A stretch of DNA of 45,553 bases from Clostridiales bacterium (GTDB taxonomy: Bacteria > Bacillota > Clostridia > Oscillospirales > CAG-272), in assembly GCA_016288155.1 (NCBI GenBank), contig JAEEYP010000027.1, positions 1 to 45,553 on the forward strand, read 5' to 3'. Both the position numbers and the translations under genes were made by a program. The notes under the pieces are model-generated. The model saw only the letters and a list, made by a program, of their open reading frames with translations, ran no database searches and had not been told where the DNA came from. Shown in pieces: positions 8,664 through 16,554 of the stretch. How positions within the stretch are numbered: the stretch's first letter is position 1; each line of letters opens with the position of its first letter.

Positions 8664-10631
8664 ATGTTCGACGCTGCCGTGTTCAACGTCGTAAAACGGG
8701 GTCTGTGCGGCTCCGAGAAGGAAAGCATCCCGATCGGGAACGGCGATATCGGCGCCAACGTCTGGGCGGACCGGGACGGGTGCATCCGGATCCTGATCTC
8801 CAAAACGGACGCGCTCAGCGAAGCCGGAAACATCCTGAAGATCGGGTTGGTCAGACTCCGTTTCTCCGCGCCGGTCTTTACGGAAGAGGAGCCCGAGACG
8901 CATCTGGATCTGCGCGACGGCACGGTCACCGTCAGAAACCGTCTTGCCCGCGTGCAGATCGCGGCTTTCCGGGGCAAGGGACTGCTGGCGGCGCGGTTCG
9001 TGACCGACGGGGACGCCCGGATGGACGCCGAGTCCGTGATCTGGCGGACGGAGCCGAAAAACGCCGGCCGCGTCGCGGAGAGCCCGGACGTGCGCGTCGA
9101 CGCCTCGACGTGGTATCATGCAAACGAAACGTCGGAGTTCGCGTATGAGAAAGCGGACGGCCGCTCCCGCGAGCTGAACGACTATATAAAAAACAGATGC
9201 TTCGCCGCTTCCTTCGAGACGGCTCCCGCGGAAAACGGATGCACCGTATATATCGCCGTGGAATGCGGCACGACTTACGATCCGAAGTCCATGGTCAGAT
9301 CGGTGAAGAACGCCGCCCGCAAAGCGGCGCGGGAAGACGCCTTCGAGCGGTACAGAGAAGAAAACGAAACGTTCTGGAAAGAGTATTTCGGCAAATACTA
9401 CGTCAAATTGGGAGGGACGGAAGACGCGCGGGACGTCTGCCGCCTCTATACGCTCCAGAAATACATGAACGGATGCGCGGACCGGGGCGTATTCCCCATC
9501 AAGTTCAACGGATCGATCTTCTGCTGCGGCAGCAAGGACGGGACGGAAACGGACTACGATTTCCGGAACTGGGGCGGCTGCTACTGGATCCAGAACACGC
9601 GGCTGATCTACTGGAACATGCTGTATACCGGCGATTTCGAGGGCATGAAGGTCCTCTTCGATTTCCTGTATGAACGGCTTCCCGCGTTCCGCGAGAACGC
9701 CTGGCTGCGCTACCGCATCGACGGGGCGCTCGTGCCCGAGACCATGACGATCCACGGCACGTATCCGGGTCTCGATTACGGCGCGTGGCAGCGGCAGGCC
9801 GCGGAGAACGGCCCCGCCGAGCCGCAGTGCAGTCCGTGGACGATCGATCATTTCAACGGGATGCTCGAGCTCTCCTATATGATGCTCTGCTTCCTTTCCT
9901 ACGCCGGGGATGGTGAAAGAGCGTATTTCGACCGCGTCTGTTATCCGTTCATCCACGACGTTCTCGTCTTCTTCCGGGAACGCTTCCCCGCCGTCGGCGG
10001 AAAAATGCGTTTCGACAACGTCTCCTCGCTGGAAACGTGGTGGCACTGCGACAACGACACGCCGGACATCGCGGGGCTGACGGCGATCCTTTGTGAGCTG
10101 GACAGGCTGGGACTCGACACGGTGATCGATCCGGACGTGCTGCCGGATCTCCCGCGGGAGACCCGGAACGGCAAAGAAGTCATCGCCGCCTGCGAAGTGT
10201 ACCGCGAGGAATCGAAAAACTGCGAGAATCCGGAGCTGTACGCCGTGTTCCCGTATTTTCTCTACGACGGCGCCGAGGGGCTCTGCCGACTCATTCAGGA
10301 TACCTATGACGAACGGCATCACAAGTTCAACAACGGCTGGTCGCAGGATCTGATCCAGGCGGCGCTCCTTCAGCGGACGGAGAAATGCGTCGGCGAGCTC
10401 CCGCCGAATTTCCGGCGGAAAGCGGACGGATACTTCTTCGACGCCATGTTCGGTCCCAACATGGACTGGATCCCCGATCAGTGTCACGGGAGCTCCAACT
10501 CGATCGCGCTGCGGATGATGCTGCTGCAGGACAAGAGGGACAAGGTACGGGTCAAGCCCTGCGTCCCGGAAAACTGGGAATGCGCGTTCCGCCTCCCCGC
10601 GCACAACGGACGGACCGTCGCGGAAGAATGA
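8664..10631 (+). CDS. DUF5703/GH95-like putative glycosidase
   Basis: A 655-residue protein of the DUF5703 family, an alpha/alpha six-hairpin glycosidase-like fold related to GH95 fucosidases; activity not established. Seen: the N-terminal segment SIPIGNGDIGANVWADRDG followed by ISKTDALSE, and the mid-protein KFNGSIFCCG and FRNWGGCYWIQNTRLIYWNM that line the (alpha/alpha) barrel in relatives. There is no signal peptide, so it is probably cytoplasmic. AGGAGG stands 9 bases before the ATG. The C-terminus ends at AHNGRTVAEE, where I would expect the family to run on for another beta-strand or two, so it may be slightly shortened. It sits behind GH31 copy 2 and may act on the same glycan. Confidence 0.75.
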   Translation: MFDAAVFNVVKRGLCGSEKESIPIGNGDIGANVWADRDGCIRILISKTDALSEAGNILKIGLVRLRFSAPVFTEEEPETHLDLRDGTVTVRNRLARVQIAAFRGKGLLAARFVTDGDARMDAESVIWRTEPKNAGRVAESPDVRVDASTWYHANETSEFAYEKADGRSRELNDYIKNRCFAASFETAPAENGCTVYIAVECGTTYDPKSMVRSVKNAARKAAREDAFERYREENETFWKEYFGKYYVKLGGTEDARDVCRLYTLQKYMNGCADRGVFPIKFNGSIFCCGSKDGTETDYDFRNWGGCYWIQNTRLIYWNMLYTGDFEGMKVLFDFLYERLPAFRENAWLRYRIDGALVPETMTIHGTYPGLDYGAWQRQAAENGPAEPQCSPWTIDHFNGMLELSYMMLCFLSYAGDGERAYFDRVCYPFIHDVLVFFRERFPAVGGKMRFDNVSSLETWWHCDNDTPDIAGLTAILCELDRLGLDTVIDPDVLPDLPRETRNGKEVIAACEVYREESKNCENPELYAVFPYFLYDGAEGLCRLIQDTYDERHHKFNNGWSQDLIQAALLQRTEKCVGELPPNFRRKADGYFFDAMFGPNMDWIPDQCHGSSNSIALRMMLLQDKRDKVRVKPCVPENWECAFRLPAHNGRTVAEE

Positions 10632-10639
10632 ATACAATC

Positions 10640-10679
10640 AGAAAAAAGGCAAAGCCCGCGCGGGCTTTGTCTTTTTTCT
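10640..10679 (+). terminator. Rho-independent terminator after the DUF5703 gene
   Basis: Near-perfect palindrome with AGAAAAAAGGC on the left, centre AAAGCCCGCGCGGGCTTT, and GTCTTTTTTCT on the right (one G-T pair). Ends the GH31-DUF5703 transcription unit. Confidence 0.9.
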
Positions 10680-10760
10680 GTGCGGTGGGAGAGCGGAGGC
10701 GGGCGCGTCCCGGACGCCGTCGGGCATCGACATCATCCGCCCGCATGGGCGGACATCACC
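10680..10760. other. Gene-free spacer, first part
   Basis: No gene seen. Apart from a small hairpin (TCCGCCC-GCAT-GGGCGGA near 10737-10754) there is nothing recognisable before the tandem repeat begins. Together with that repeat it makes a 446-base non-coding stretch between the DUF5703 gene and the tRNA-Glu gene. Confidence 0.6.
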
Positions 10761-11056
10761 CGTCCGGGGGACTCTGAACCCCGGTTTTGCGCTGTGTGCA
10801 GCGGAGACGGGAGACACCCGCGCAAAACCTTGTCATGCATTTGCGCACGGCGCAAATGCATGAGGGGCGCTCGGTCGGCTGGGGATACTATGCAAAAGAG
10901 ACCGGCGCCGTCCGGGGAACTCTGAACCCCGGTTTTGCGCTGTGTGCAGCGGAGGCGGGAGACACCCGCGCAAAACCCTGTCATGCATTTGCGCACGGCG
11001 CAAATGCATGAGGGGCGCTCGGTCGGCTGGGGATACTATGCAAAAGAGACCGGCGC
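10761..11056. repeat. 148-base tandem direct repeat (2 copies) behind tRNA-Glu
   Basis: Copies at 10761-10908 and 10909-11056 differ at only a few positions. Each unit, read on the minus strand (the direction of the tRNA genes), holds: the right arm of the tRNA terminator hairpin, a palindrome CATGCATTTGCGC-CGT-GCGCAAATGCATG, a long inverted repeat GGTTTTGCGC ... GCGCAAAACC, and then a T-arm-like hairpin around GGGGTTCAGAGTCCCC. The last element is nearly the T-arm of the adjacent tRNA-Glu with one inserted base (plus strand 10766-10782 against 11089-11105). Short open frames across it have no ribosome site and are repeated with the unit, so I do not call genes. Confidence 0.95.
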
Positions 11057-11078
11057 ATAGCGCCGGTCTCTTTTGCAT
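11038..11078 (-). terminator. Terminator hairpin of the tRNA-Met/tRNA-Glu operon
   Basis: Perfect 19-base inverted repeat with a 3-base loop (11038-11056 and 11060-11078), beginning at the CCA end of tRNA-Glu. On the minus strand the right arm ends CTCTTTTGCAT. Because the arms contain AAAAGAG and CTCTTTT it can stop transcription from either side. The left arm on the plus strand is also the end of repeat copy 2. Confidence 0.85.
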
Positions 11079-11152
11079 GGTGACCCGAGGGGGACTCGAA
11101 CCCCCGTTACTGCCGTGAAAGGGCGGTGTCTTAACCTCTTGACCATCGGGCC
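11078..11152 (-). tRNA. tRNA-Glu (TTC)
   Basis: Minus-strand cloverleaf beginning GGCCCGATGGTCAAGAGG and ending in an encoded CCA. Acceptor stem GGCCCGA with TCGGGTC (one G-T pair), anticodon loop CTTTCAC with anticodon TTC, T-arm GGGGGTTCGAGTCCCCC. Second gene of a two-tRNA transcript, 28 bases behind tRNA-Met. Confidence 0.96.
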
Positions 11153-11180
11153 AAAACGATCCCCCTTCCGGGAGATCGCA

Positions 11181-11257
11181 TGGTAGCGGAGATTGGACTT
11201 GAACCCATGACCTACCGGGTATGAACCGGTTGCTCTAGCCAGCTGAGCTACTCCGCC
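11181..11257 (-). tRNA. tRNA-Met (CAT), elongator type
   Basis: Minus-strand cloverleaf beginning GGCGGAGTAGCTCAGCTGG, anticodon CAT in the loop of the stem ACCGG/CCGGT, with encoded CCA. It lacks the three consecutive G-C pairs next to the anticodon loop that mark the initiator tRNA, so elongator Met is preferred. A tRNA-Ile with modified CAT cannot be fully excluded by eye. Confidence 0.93.
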
Positions 11258-11289
11258 GTCTGTTTTTGCTGCCTCACAAAGGCTATAGT

Positions 11290-11318
11290 ATTATAGCACG
11301 CCGATCCCGTATTGTCAA
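11290..11318 (-). promoter_or_regulatory. consensus promoter of the tRNA-Met/tRNA-Glu operon
   Basis: On the minus strand: -35 TTGACA (11313-11318), 17-base spacer, -10 TATAAT (11290-11295). Perfect sigma-A consensus, about 33 bases before tRNA-Met. Confidence 0.92.
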
Positions 11319-11430
11319 TATCTTTCCGCAATTTCCCCGAAAGAATTTGACGGGGACGTTCCCCGGCGCCCGCCGCCGCGGCGTTTTTTTCGAAAAACGC
11401 GCTTATTCCCTCGAAAACCGCGCAGGCGAA

Positions 11431-11454
11431 GGGGGAGCCCGGTCGGGCTCCCCC
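11431..11454 (-). terminator. Terminator hairpin after the solute-binding lipoprotein
   Basis: GGGGGAGCCCG and CGGGCTCCCCC with a 2-base loop, just past the stop codon on the minus strand. The T-run after it is poor, so it may act as an mRNA 3' stabiliser as much as a terminator. Confidence 0.65.
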
Positions 11455-11476
11455 TCGTCTTTCGTTCGGCCTTCGT

Positions 11477-12949
11477 TCAGTCGTCGTTGTCGTGCAGGAT
11501 ATAGTCGATCACTTCTCCGTAGGTATCGTCCATCTTATCGATGCGCTCCGCGATGTAGGAGACCGTCGTGCCGGGATAGTTGACGACGTTCGGCAGGCAG
11601 TTCGTCCATCCGCCGCCGCCGGCGTACAAGAGTTCGAAGTCCATAACGCGGGAGTTGAAGATCAGCTTCAGCATCTCGACGGATTCCGGGTCGCGCGTCG
11701 CGCGGTTCTCCAGCACGACCTCGCAGTAGACGGGCATCACGGATTCATAGCTGAGCGCGCTCATCGCTTCGGTGATCGCACCGGTGAACCCCTTGTTCCG
11801 CACCGTCTTCAGGATCTCAAGGCAGTCGCCGTCGTTCCCGCTGACGGAACGGTACTCTGCCTGATCCTCGTTCCATTTCGGCATCGGGAGCACGCCGAAA
11901 TCGTCCTCCATCGCCGTCATCTCCTCGCCCGTGACGTTCGACGCCGTCAGAACGGAGAACAGCGCGTGCCCGGTGGAAAACAGTTTCAGGTCGTTCCCCT
12001 TCCAGGAACCCGGCGCCGTATTCATGAGAACGACGAGCCGGTCGAGCAGCTCGACGGTGCGCTCGCTCAGGATGACCTGCTCGAAGTCCTTGCCGTCGTC
12101 GGTCAGGATCACGCTCGGCATCTCGCAGCCGTACATGAAGGCGGAGATCACGGCGCTTTCGTTCTTGACGGCGATGCCGAAGAAGTCCTCGCCGTCCTTT
12201 TCGCCGTCGCCGTTCAGGTCGTTATAGACGTTCGAGAGCTCGCTCAAGCGGTCGAGCGTCCATTTCCCGTCGCGCACGAGCTGATACAGATCCACCCCGA
12301 CGTTGTAGTCCGTCGCCTTCGTCTTGTTGAAGAGGACCATGCGCGTCGCCGCGGTATAGCTGAGGGACAGATCGCCGAGGAGGATGTAGAGCCGCCCGGC
12401 GATGACCGTGTTCTGCAGACCGGCGGTATACCACGGGCTCGTCGTCGTGACGTAGGGCACGCGGTTCCAGTCGTAGATGCAGCCGCCCGTCAGGCACTTC
12501 ATCCCCTCGACGAGCGCGTTCATGACGAGATCACACTCGTCCGAGCCGCTGAGCACGAGTGAGCCGAGCATATCGGAGATTTCGACCGGACCGGCGCGCT
12601 TCGGCTCAGGGATCGTGATATGGAAGCGTTCCTCCGTCGCGCGGTTGCGGCTGTAGACCGCGTCGTTCAGCTGCTCGCCGAGTTCTTCAGCCTGATAAAC
12701 GGAGAGCTTCGGATTGGACTTGGTCGTTTCGATGATGCGGAACGCCGCGCCGTCAAAATCGAGCTCGGGCACATCGTCGAGGTATTTTGGTCCCTCCGGC
12801 TCCGTATCCGCCGCCGTCCCGCTGATCAGATCGGTATCGGTCACGGCGCCGGTATCGGCGGGCTTGCCGCCCGTCTCCCCGCATCCGGCGAGCGCCGCCG
12901 CAAGCATCAGAAGGGCAAGCAGAAGACTGATCCTCCGTTTGGATTTCAT
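11477..12949 (-). CDS. Extracellular solute-binding lipoprotein (ABC transporter, sugar type)
   Basis: A 490-residue lipoprotein that would catch a solute, probably a sugar or oligosaccharide, outside the membrane for an ABC importer. The start is the ATG at 12949 (TGAGG about 8 bases upstream), not an earlier in-frame TTG that lies in the promoter's -35 box. Lipoprotein signal: MKSKRRISLL, a hydrophobic core, then lipobox LAGC with Cys23. The mature part begins with a Thr/Asp-rich linker. It has features of the large clostridial solute-binding families, such as DGKWTLDRLSEL and a Ca-binding-like DLNGDGEKDGEDFFG. No permease or ATPase gene is beside it, so its transporter must be elsewhere. 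The GH31/DUF5703 glycosidases upstream suggest, but do not prove, a glycan substrate. Confidence 0.85.
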   Translation of the reverse strand: MKSKRRISLLLALLMLAAALAGCGETGGKPADTGAVTDTDLISGTAADTEPEGPKYLDDVPELDFDGAAFRIIETTKSNPKLSVYQAEELGEQLNDAVYSRNRATEERFHITIPEPKRAGPVEISDMLGSLVLSGSDECDLVMNALVEGMKCLTGGCIYDWNRVPYVTTTSPWYTAGLQNTVIAGRLYILLGDLSLSYTAATRMVLFNKTKATDYNVGVDLYQLVRDGKWTLDRLSELSNVYNDLNGDGEKDGEDFFGIAVKNESAVISAFMYGCEMPSVILTDDGKDFEQVILSERTVELLDRLVVLMNTAPGSWKGNDLKLFSTGHALFSVLTASNVTGEEMTAMEDDFGVLPMPKWNEDQAEYRSVSGNDGDCLEILKTVRNKGFTGAITEAMSALSYESVMPVYCEVVLENRATRDPESVEMLKLIFNSRVMDFELLYAGGGGWTNCLPNVVNYPGTTVSYIAERIDKMDDTYGEVIDYILHDNDD

Positions 12950-13004
12950 ATGATGATCCTCACCCGTTTTCGGACAGAATGAATGATATCGTTCTTTCCG
13001 TATC

Positions 13005-13033
13005 ATTATATCAAAAACCGCCCGTCCTGTCAA
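13005..13033 (-). promoter_or_regulatory. consensus promoter of the solute-binding lipoprotein
   Basis: Minus strand: -35 TTGACA (13028-13033), 17-base spacer, -10 TATAAT (13005-13010). Leader about 50 bases. Confidence 0.92.
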
Positions 13034-13091
13034 CCGGGAAAGAGTACCGCGGAAAAAATCGAAAAAAACGCACGCGCGGCGCGGTGCGGGA

Positions 13092-13120
13092 TTGCATTTT
13101 TTGTCGGAATATGGTACACT
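13092..13120 (+). promoter_or_regulatory. probable promoter of the polysaccharide deacetylase gene
   Basis: -35 TTGCAT (13092-13097), 17-base spacer, extended -10 TGG followed by TACACT (13115-13120). Weaker than its neighbours; the alternative -10 at 13121-13126 (attata) lacks a well-spaced -35. Confidence 0.5.
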
Positions 13121-13176
13121 ATTATAAAAAGATTGATACGTCCGCGCGCAAAAAACGCGGCGGGAAAGGAGGCGGC

Positions 13177-14214
13177 ATGAAGCACCGCGTTCTCCGCGCG
13201 TTCGCGCGGCTTGTCTTCATCGCGCTGGCGGCGGGCGCGTTCTGGCTTCTGTACACGCTGCCCGTGCCGGAATTCCTCCCCACGCTGCGTGTGCTTTCCC
13301 TCGCGCCCGCCTCTCTGGCGGTCACGCCGCCGGCACTGCCGCGCGCCGCGGCGCTGCCGGACGGGACGCTGACCCCCGTCGAGCAGCCGCCGGAGGAACC
13401 GGAGCCCGTCGGACCGCCGGGCGATATCTTCGTCTTCATGTACCACGATCTGACCGAGGATCTTTCGCAGACCTCGCCGTGGCGGACGACGGTGGAGTCG
13501 ATGCGCTCCGATCTGGAACAGATCCTCGCGATGGGCTACGAGCCGCTGTCCCTCGAAGAGTACCTGCGGGGCGAGCTCCGCGCCGGGCAGGACTACTTCA
13601 TCGTCACCTTCGACGACGGATATACGACGAACCTGACGCTGGCGGAGCCGCTGCTCCGCGAGATGGGGATCCCGGCGGCGCTCTTCGTCATCACGGGGAG
13701 CACGGAGCTGCCGGAGCACCTGACGTGGGACGAGTTGGTCCGGCTGCGCGACGGCGGCATCTTCACGATCTATTCCCACACCGACTCGCACATGGACGCG
13801 GAGGGCACGGCGGACGCCGTCTTCCTCGCCGACGTGCACACCGCGTGGGAGAAGATCACGGAGCACCTGGGCGAGCCGGAATACAAGATCCTCAGCTACC
13901 CGGACGGCGCCTATACGTACTCGTCGATGGTCGCGCTCGCCGCCGAGGGGTATTCCCTTTTCGCCATCCAGAACCGACCGTGGTGGTACAAGGAGGACAA
14001 CGACCTCGGCATCCGGATCCTCGTGCGCATGAACGTCGCGTATGAAGCGGACATGCCGTATCTCGTCCAGTTCAACCGATCCCGGAACGGCTTCGGCACC
14101 GTCGCCGCGAAGCTCGCCGCGATCGAAGCCGCCCGCATCGCACAAGAAGAAGCGATCCGCGCCGCCCGCACAGCGTGGCGTACCCGTCCCGCCGTGCCGT
14201 GGCCGGTCGGGTGA
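13177..14214 (+). CDS. Membrane-anchored polysaccharide deacetylase (NodB domain)
   Basis: Carbohydrate esterase family 4 type protein, 345 residues, expected to remove N- or O-acetyl groups from a surface polysaccharide or peptidoglycan outside the cell. The ATG at 13177 is chosen for the AAAGGAGG 4 bases upstream; longer in-frame versions lack a ribosome site. One N-terminal membrane anchor (about 11-29), a Pro-rich linker (about 44-82), then the NodB domain: FMYHDLT, TFDDGY (144-149) with the Asp pair for catalysis and metal binding, and SHTDSH with His201 and His205 as metal ligands. A conserved SYPDGAYT follows. The C-terminal tail is Ala/Arg-rich. It may be cell-wall related, since the cell-wall operon ends 75 bases further on, facing it. 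Confidence 0.9.
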   Translation: MKHRVLRAFARLVFIALAAGAFWLLYTLPVPEFLPTLRVLSLAPASLAVTPPALPRAAALPDGTLTPVEQPPEEPEPVGPPGDIFVFMYHDLTEDLSQTSPWRTTVESMRSDLEQILAMGYEPLSLEEYLRGELRAGQDYFIVTFDDGYTTNLTLAEPLLREMGIPAALFVITGSTELPEHLTWDELVRLRDGGIFTIYSHTDSHMDAEGTADAVFLADVHTAWEKITEHLGEPEYKILSYPDGAYTYSSMVALAAEGYSLFAIQNRPWWYKEDNDLGIRILVRMNVAYEADMPYLVQFNRSRNGFGTVAAKLAAIEAARIAQEEAIRAARTAWRTRPAVPWPVG

Positions 14215-14231
14215 ATCGATGAAAAACGAGC

Positions 14232-14262
14232 GAGGACTTCCCCGTCGGGAAGTCCTCTTTTT
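14232..14262 (+). terminator. Terminator of the deacetylase gene
   Basis: Stem GAGGACTTCCC / GGGAAGTCCTC (14232-14242, 14247-14257), 4-base loop, followed by TTTTTA. It lies between two convergent genes and may also help end the minus-strand cell-wall operon. Confidence 0.92.
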
Positions 14263-14288
14263 ATTATGTTTCAGAGAGTACCGCCGCG

Positions 14289-15782
14289 TCAGTACGACGA
14301 CCGCTCGCGTCGGATCGCCTCGCATTCGGAGAGAAGGATCTCCCGCTCGCAGAACGGGACCTTCTCCCCCCGGATGAGCTGATAGTCCTCGTGCCCCTTC
14401 CCGGCGAGCAGCACGACGTCGCCCGGCTCGGAAAGGCGTACCGCCATACGGATCGCCTCGGCGCGGTCCGCGGCGAGCAGGCGCGGGCAGTCCGGGTGCA
14501 TCGCCGCCTCGATGTCGGCAAGGATCCGCGCGGGCGGCTCGCCGTCCGGATTGTCGGAGGTCACGATGCAGAGGTCCGCCAGCGTGGAGGCCGCCTGCCC
14601 CAGCTCCGCGCGCCGCCCCGTCGTCCGTCCGCCGACGGAGCCGAAGAGGCAGACGAGCCGCCGCGGACGGTACGCGCGCAGGACGGTCAGGGCGCTGGTC
14701 AGGCTGAGCCCGTTGTGCGCGTAGTCGATCACGAAGGTCCGCCCGGGCAGACCGGGTACGATCTCGAAGCGTCCCTCCACCGTCGCGTCGGCAAGCGCGG
14801 CGGCGCATTCGCGCAGTCCGACGCCGCACAGCGAGGCGAGCGCCATGGCGCTCAGCGCGTTGCGGACGGAAAACTCGCCCGGCATCCGCAGCCGCACGGG
14901 TACGCGCTCGCCGTGAGCGGCGCACTCGAAGGTCACGCCGAGCGCCGTGTCGGAGCGGAACGGCGCGACGTTCTCCGCGCGGAAATCCGCCGGACGGTCC
15001 ACGGCGCAGGAGACGAGCGCCGCGTCCGTGCCCCCGACGATCGTCTCCCACATCGGATCGTCCGCGTTGTACACGGCGTGCCGCGCGCCGTAATCGGTGA
15101 ACAGGCGCGCTTTGGAAGCGATATAGTCGGCGAGGTCCGGATGCTCCGCCCCGCCGATATGGTCGGGAGAAAAATTCGTGAACAGCACGCTCTCGAAGGT
15201 GAGCGACGCACAGCGGCTCGTCTTGAGCGCCTGCGAGGAGACCTCGAGCACGGCGAACTCGCAACCGGCGCGCACCGCCGCCTCAAAGCAGATCGCCAGC
15301 TCGCGGCTCTCCGGCGTCGTCGGCGTCGTGGTCGGGAGGGTGAACGGCTTCCCCGCGATGCGGATGCCGTTCGAGCCGATATAGGCGGCGCGCCGTCCGG
15401 CGCCGTTCAGCGCGGCGTACAAAAGCAGCGCCGTCGTCGTCTTGCCCTTCGTGCCGGTGATGCCGATCAGGCGGAGCTTTTCGGCAGGCCGGCCGTGCAG
15501 CTCCTCGCAGGCGGCCGCCATGGCGGCGCGCGGGTCCGCGCACAAGATCACGGCGGCGTCCGCGGGCAATTCAAGCGGGCGCGAGGCGAGAAAGGCGCGG
15601 CAGCCGCGCTCATAGGCGCTCGGCGCATAGGCGTGCCCGTCCGTCCTCGCTCCGACGAGGCACACGAACAGCGTCCCCTCTCCCGCCATCCGGGAATCGT
15701 AGACGACGTCCGTGATCTCCGCGTCCGGAATGGGAGCGGCGGACAGCGGCGTGACGCGCGTTAGGAGCTGACTGAGTCGCAT
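14289..15782 (-). CDS. murE: MurE-type UDP-MurNAc-L-Ala-D-Glu : diamino acid ligase
   Basis: ATP-dependent cytoplasmic ligase that adds the third residue (diaminopimelate or lysine/ornithine) to the peptidoglycan stem. 497 residues, with all three Mur ligase domains: the N-terminal UDP-binding domain, the P-loop GITGTKGKTT (107-116), Lys224 in SKARLF as the probable carbamylated lysine, and the C-terminal domain with GKGHEDYQ (461-468). The motif that reads the diamino acid is DNPD (410-413), whereas DAP-adding enzymes have DNPR. Also SPDHIG...EHP (205-214) replaces the TRDHLD form usual in DAP enzymes and resembles, as far as I recall, the streptococcal lysine-adding type. Lys or Orn is therefore more likely than DAP, not certain. 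Last gene of the four-gene operon, 15 bases behind the racemase. Confidence 0.88.
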   Translation of the reverse strand: MRLSQLLTRVTPLSAAPIPDAEITDVVYDSRMAGEGTLFVCLVGARTDGHAYAPSAYERGCRAFLASRPLELPADAAVILCADPRAAMAAACEELHGRPAEKLRLIGITGTKGKTTTALLLYAALNGAGRRAAYIGSNGIRIAGKPFTLPTTTPTTPESRELAICFEAAVRAGCEFAVLEVSSQALKTSRCASLTFESVLFTNFSPDHIGGAEHPDLADYIASKARLFTDYGARHAVYNADDPMWETIVGGTDAALVSCAVDRPADFRAENVAPFRSDTALGVTFECAAHGERVPVRLRMPGEFSVRNALSAMALASLCGVGLRECAAALADATVEGRFEIVPGLPGRTFVIDYAHNGLSLTSALTVLRAYRPRRLVCLFGSVGGRTTGRRAELGQAASTLADLCIVTSDNPDGEPPARILADIEAAMHPDCPRLLAADRAEAIRMAVRLSEPGDVVLLAGKGHEDYQLIRGEKVPFCEREILLSECEAIRRERSSY

Positions 15783-15797
15783 GGCGGCTTCCTTTCG

Positions 15798-16544
15798 TTA
15801 CATCTGCATTTCCGGGTCCATCCGATCGAATTCCGCCCGCAGTCCCTGCGTCTCGCGTCCGCACATGCGGATCGCGCGGCAGGCGAGCACCTCGAGCGAA
15901 TCGATGAAGAGCGGATCGTACCGCACCTCGCGCGCCGCGACGGAAAGCTCCGTACAGCCGAGGAGCATACAGTCGCAGCCCGCCTCGCGGAGCGGACGCA
16001 CCGCCTCGTAGAGCCGTGCGGGCTCGCAGCGCAGTCCGCGCTTGACGTATCCGTAGATGATCTCCGTCAGGCGCGACTGCGCAGTCGGATCGGGGACCGC
16101 CCACGCGATCCCCTCCGCGTCGAGCGCCGTCTGATACGCGCCGGAGAAGATCGTCCCCTCCGTCGCCAGGATCCCGGCGCACCGGCAGCCGCAGCGGCGC
16201 GCGAAATGCGCCGTCTCGCGGATGATGCTCGGCACGGGAACGGAGACGGACGCGCGCACCTGGTCGATGAAATAATGCGCCGTGTTGCACGGGATAACGA
16301 TGGCGCGCGCGCCGAACGCCTCGAGCGCCCGCGCGTCCTCGATCATGGCGGGCAGCGGGCTCTCGTCCGAACGGCCGAGGATGAAGTCGGTGCGGTCCGG
16401 CGTCGAGGCGCGGCTGGAGAGGATGATGTCGATATGCTCCTGATCGGAAGAAGCCCTCGTGTGCTCCGTGATCATCTCGTAGAAATAGGCGCTCGCCATC
16501 GGCCCGAGGCCGCCGAGGATGCCGAGCAGATGCGGTGAGTGCAT
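15798..16544 (-). CDS. Aspartate/glutamate racemase family protein, probably aspartate racemase
   Basis: Cofactor-independent amino-acid racemase, 248 residues, that interconverts L- and D-forms through two cysteines. Seen: N-terminal LGILGGLGPMAS typical of the aspartate racemase branch, Cys86 in IPCNTAHYF and Cys197 in LLGCTELSV, the catalytic pair. Both are intact. In an operon with a D-Asp-ligase-like ATP-grasp protein, D-aspartate is the expected product; D-glutamate for the cell wall is the alternative. It starts 10 bases after the upstream gene's stop. Confidence 0.88.
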   Translation of the reverse strand: MHSPHLLGILGGLGPMASAYFYEMITEHTRASSDQEHIDIILSSRASTPDRTDFILGRSDESPLPAMIEDARALEAFGARAIVIPCNTAHYFIDQVRASVSVPVPSIIRETAHFARRCGCRCAGILATEGTIFSGAYQTALDAEGIAWAVPDPTAQSRLTEIIYGYVKRGLRCEPARLYEAVRPLREAGCDCMLLGCTELSVAAREVRYDPLFIDSLEVLACRAIRMCGRETQGLRAEFDRMDPEMQM

Positions 16545-16554
16545 GACGCCTCCG

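Noticed and set aside
10761..11056. Possible CRISPR array or small protein genes in the 148-base repeat
   Set aside because: There are only two long, directly abutting copies with no variable spacers, no cas genes, and no ribosome sites for the short frames.
13030..15264. 744-codon minus-strand frame across the deacetylase and part of murE
   Set aside because: It runs opposite one real gene and out of frame with another, with Arg-rich low-complexity sequence; an artefact of GC-rich codons.
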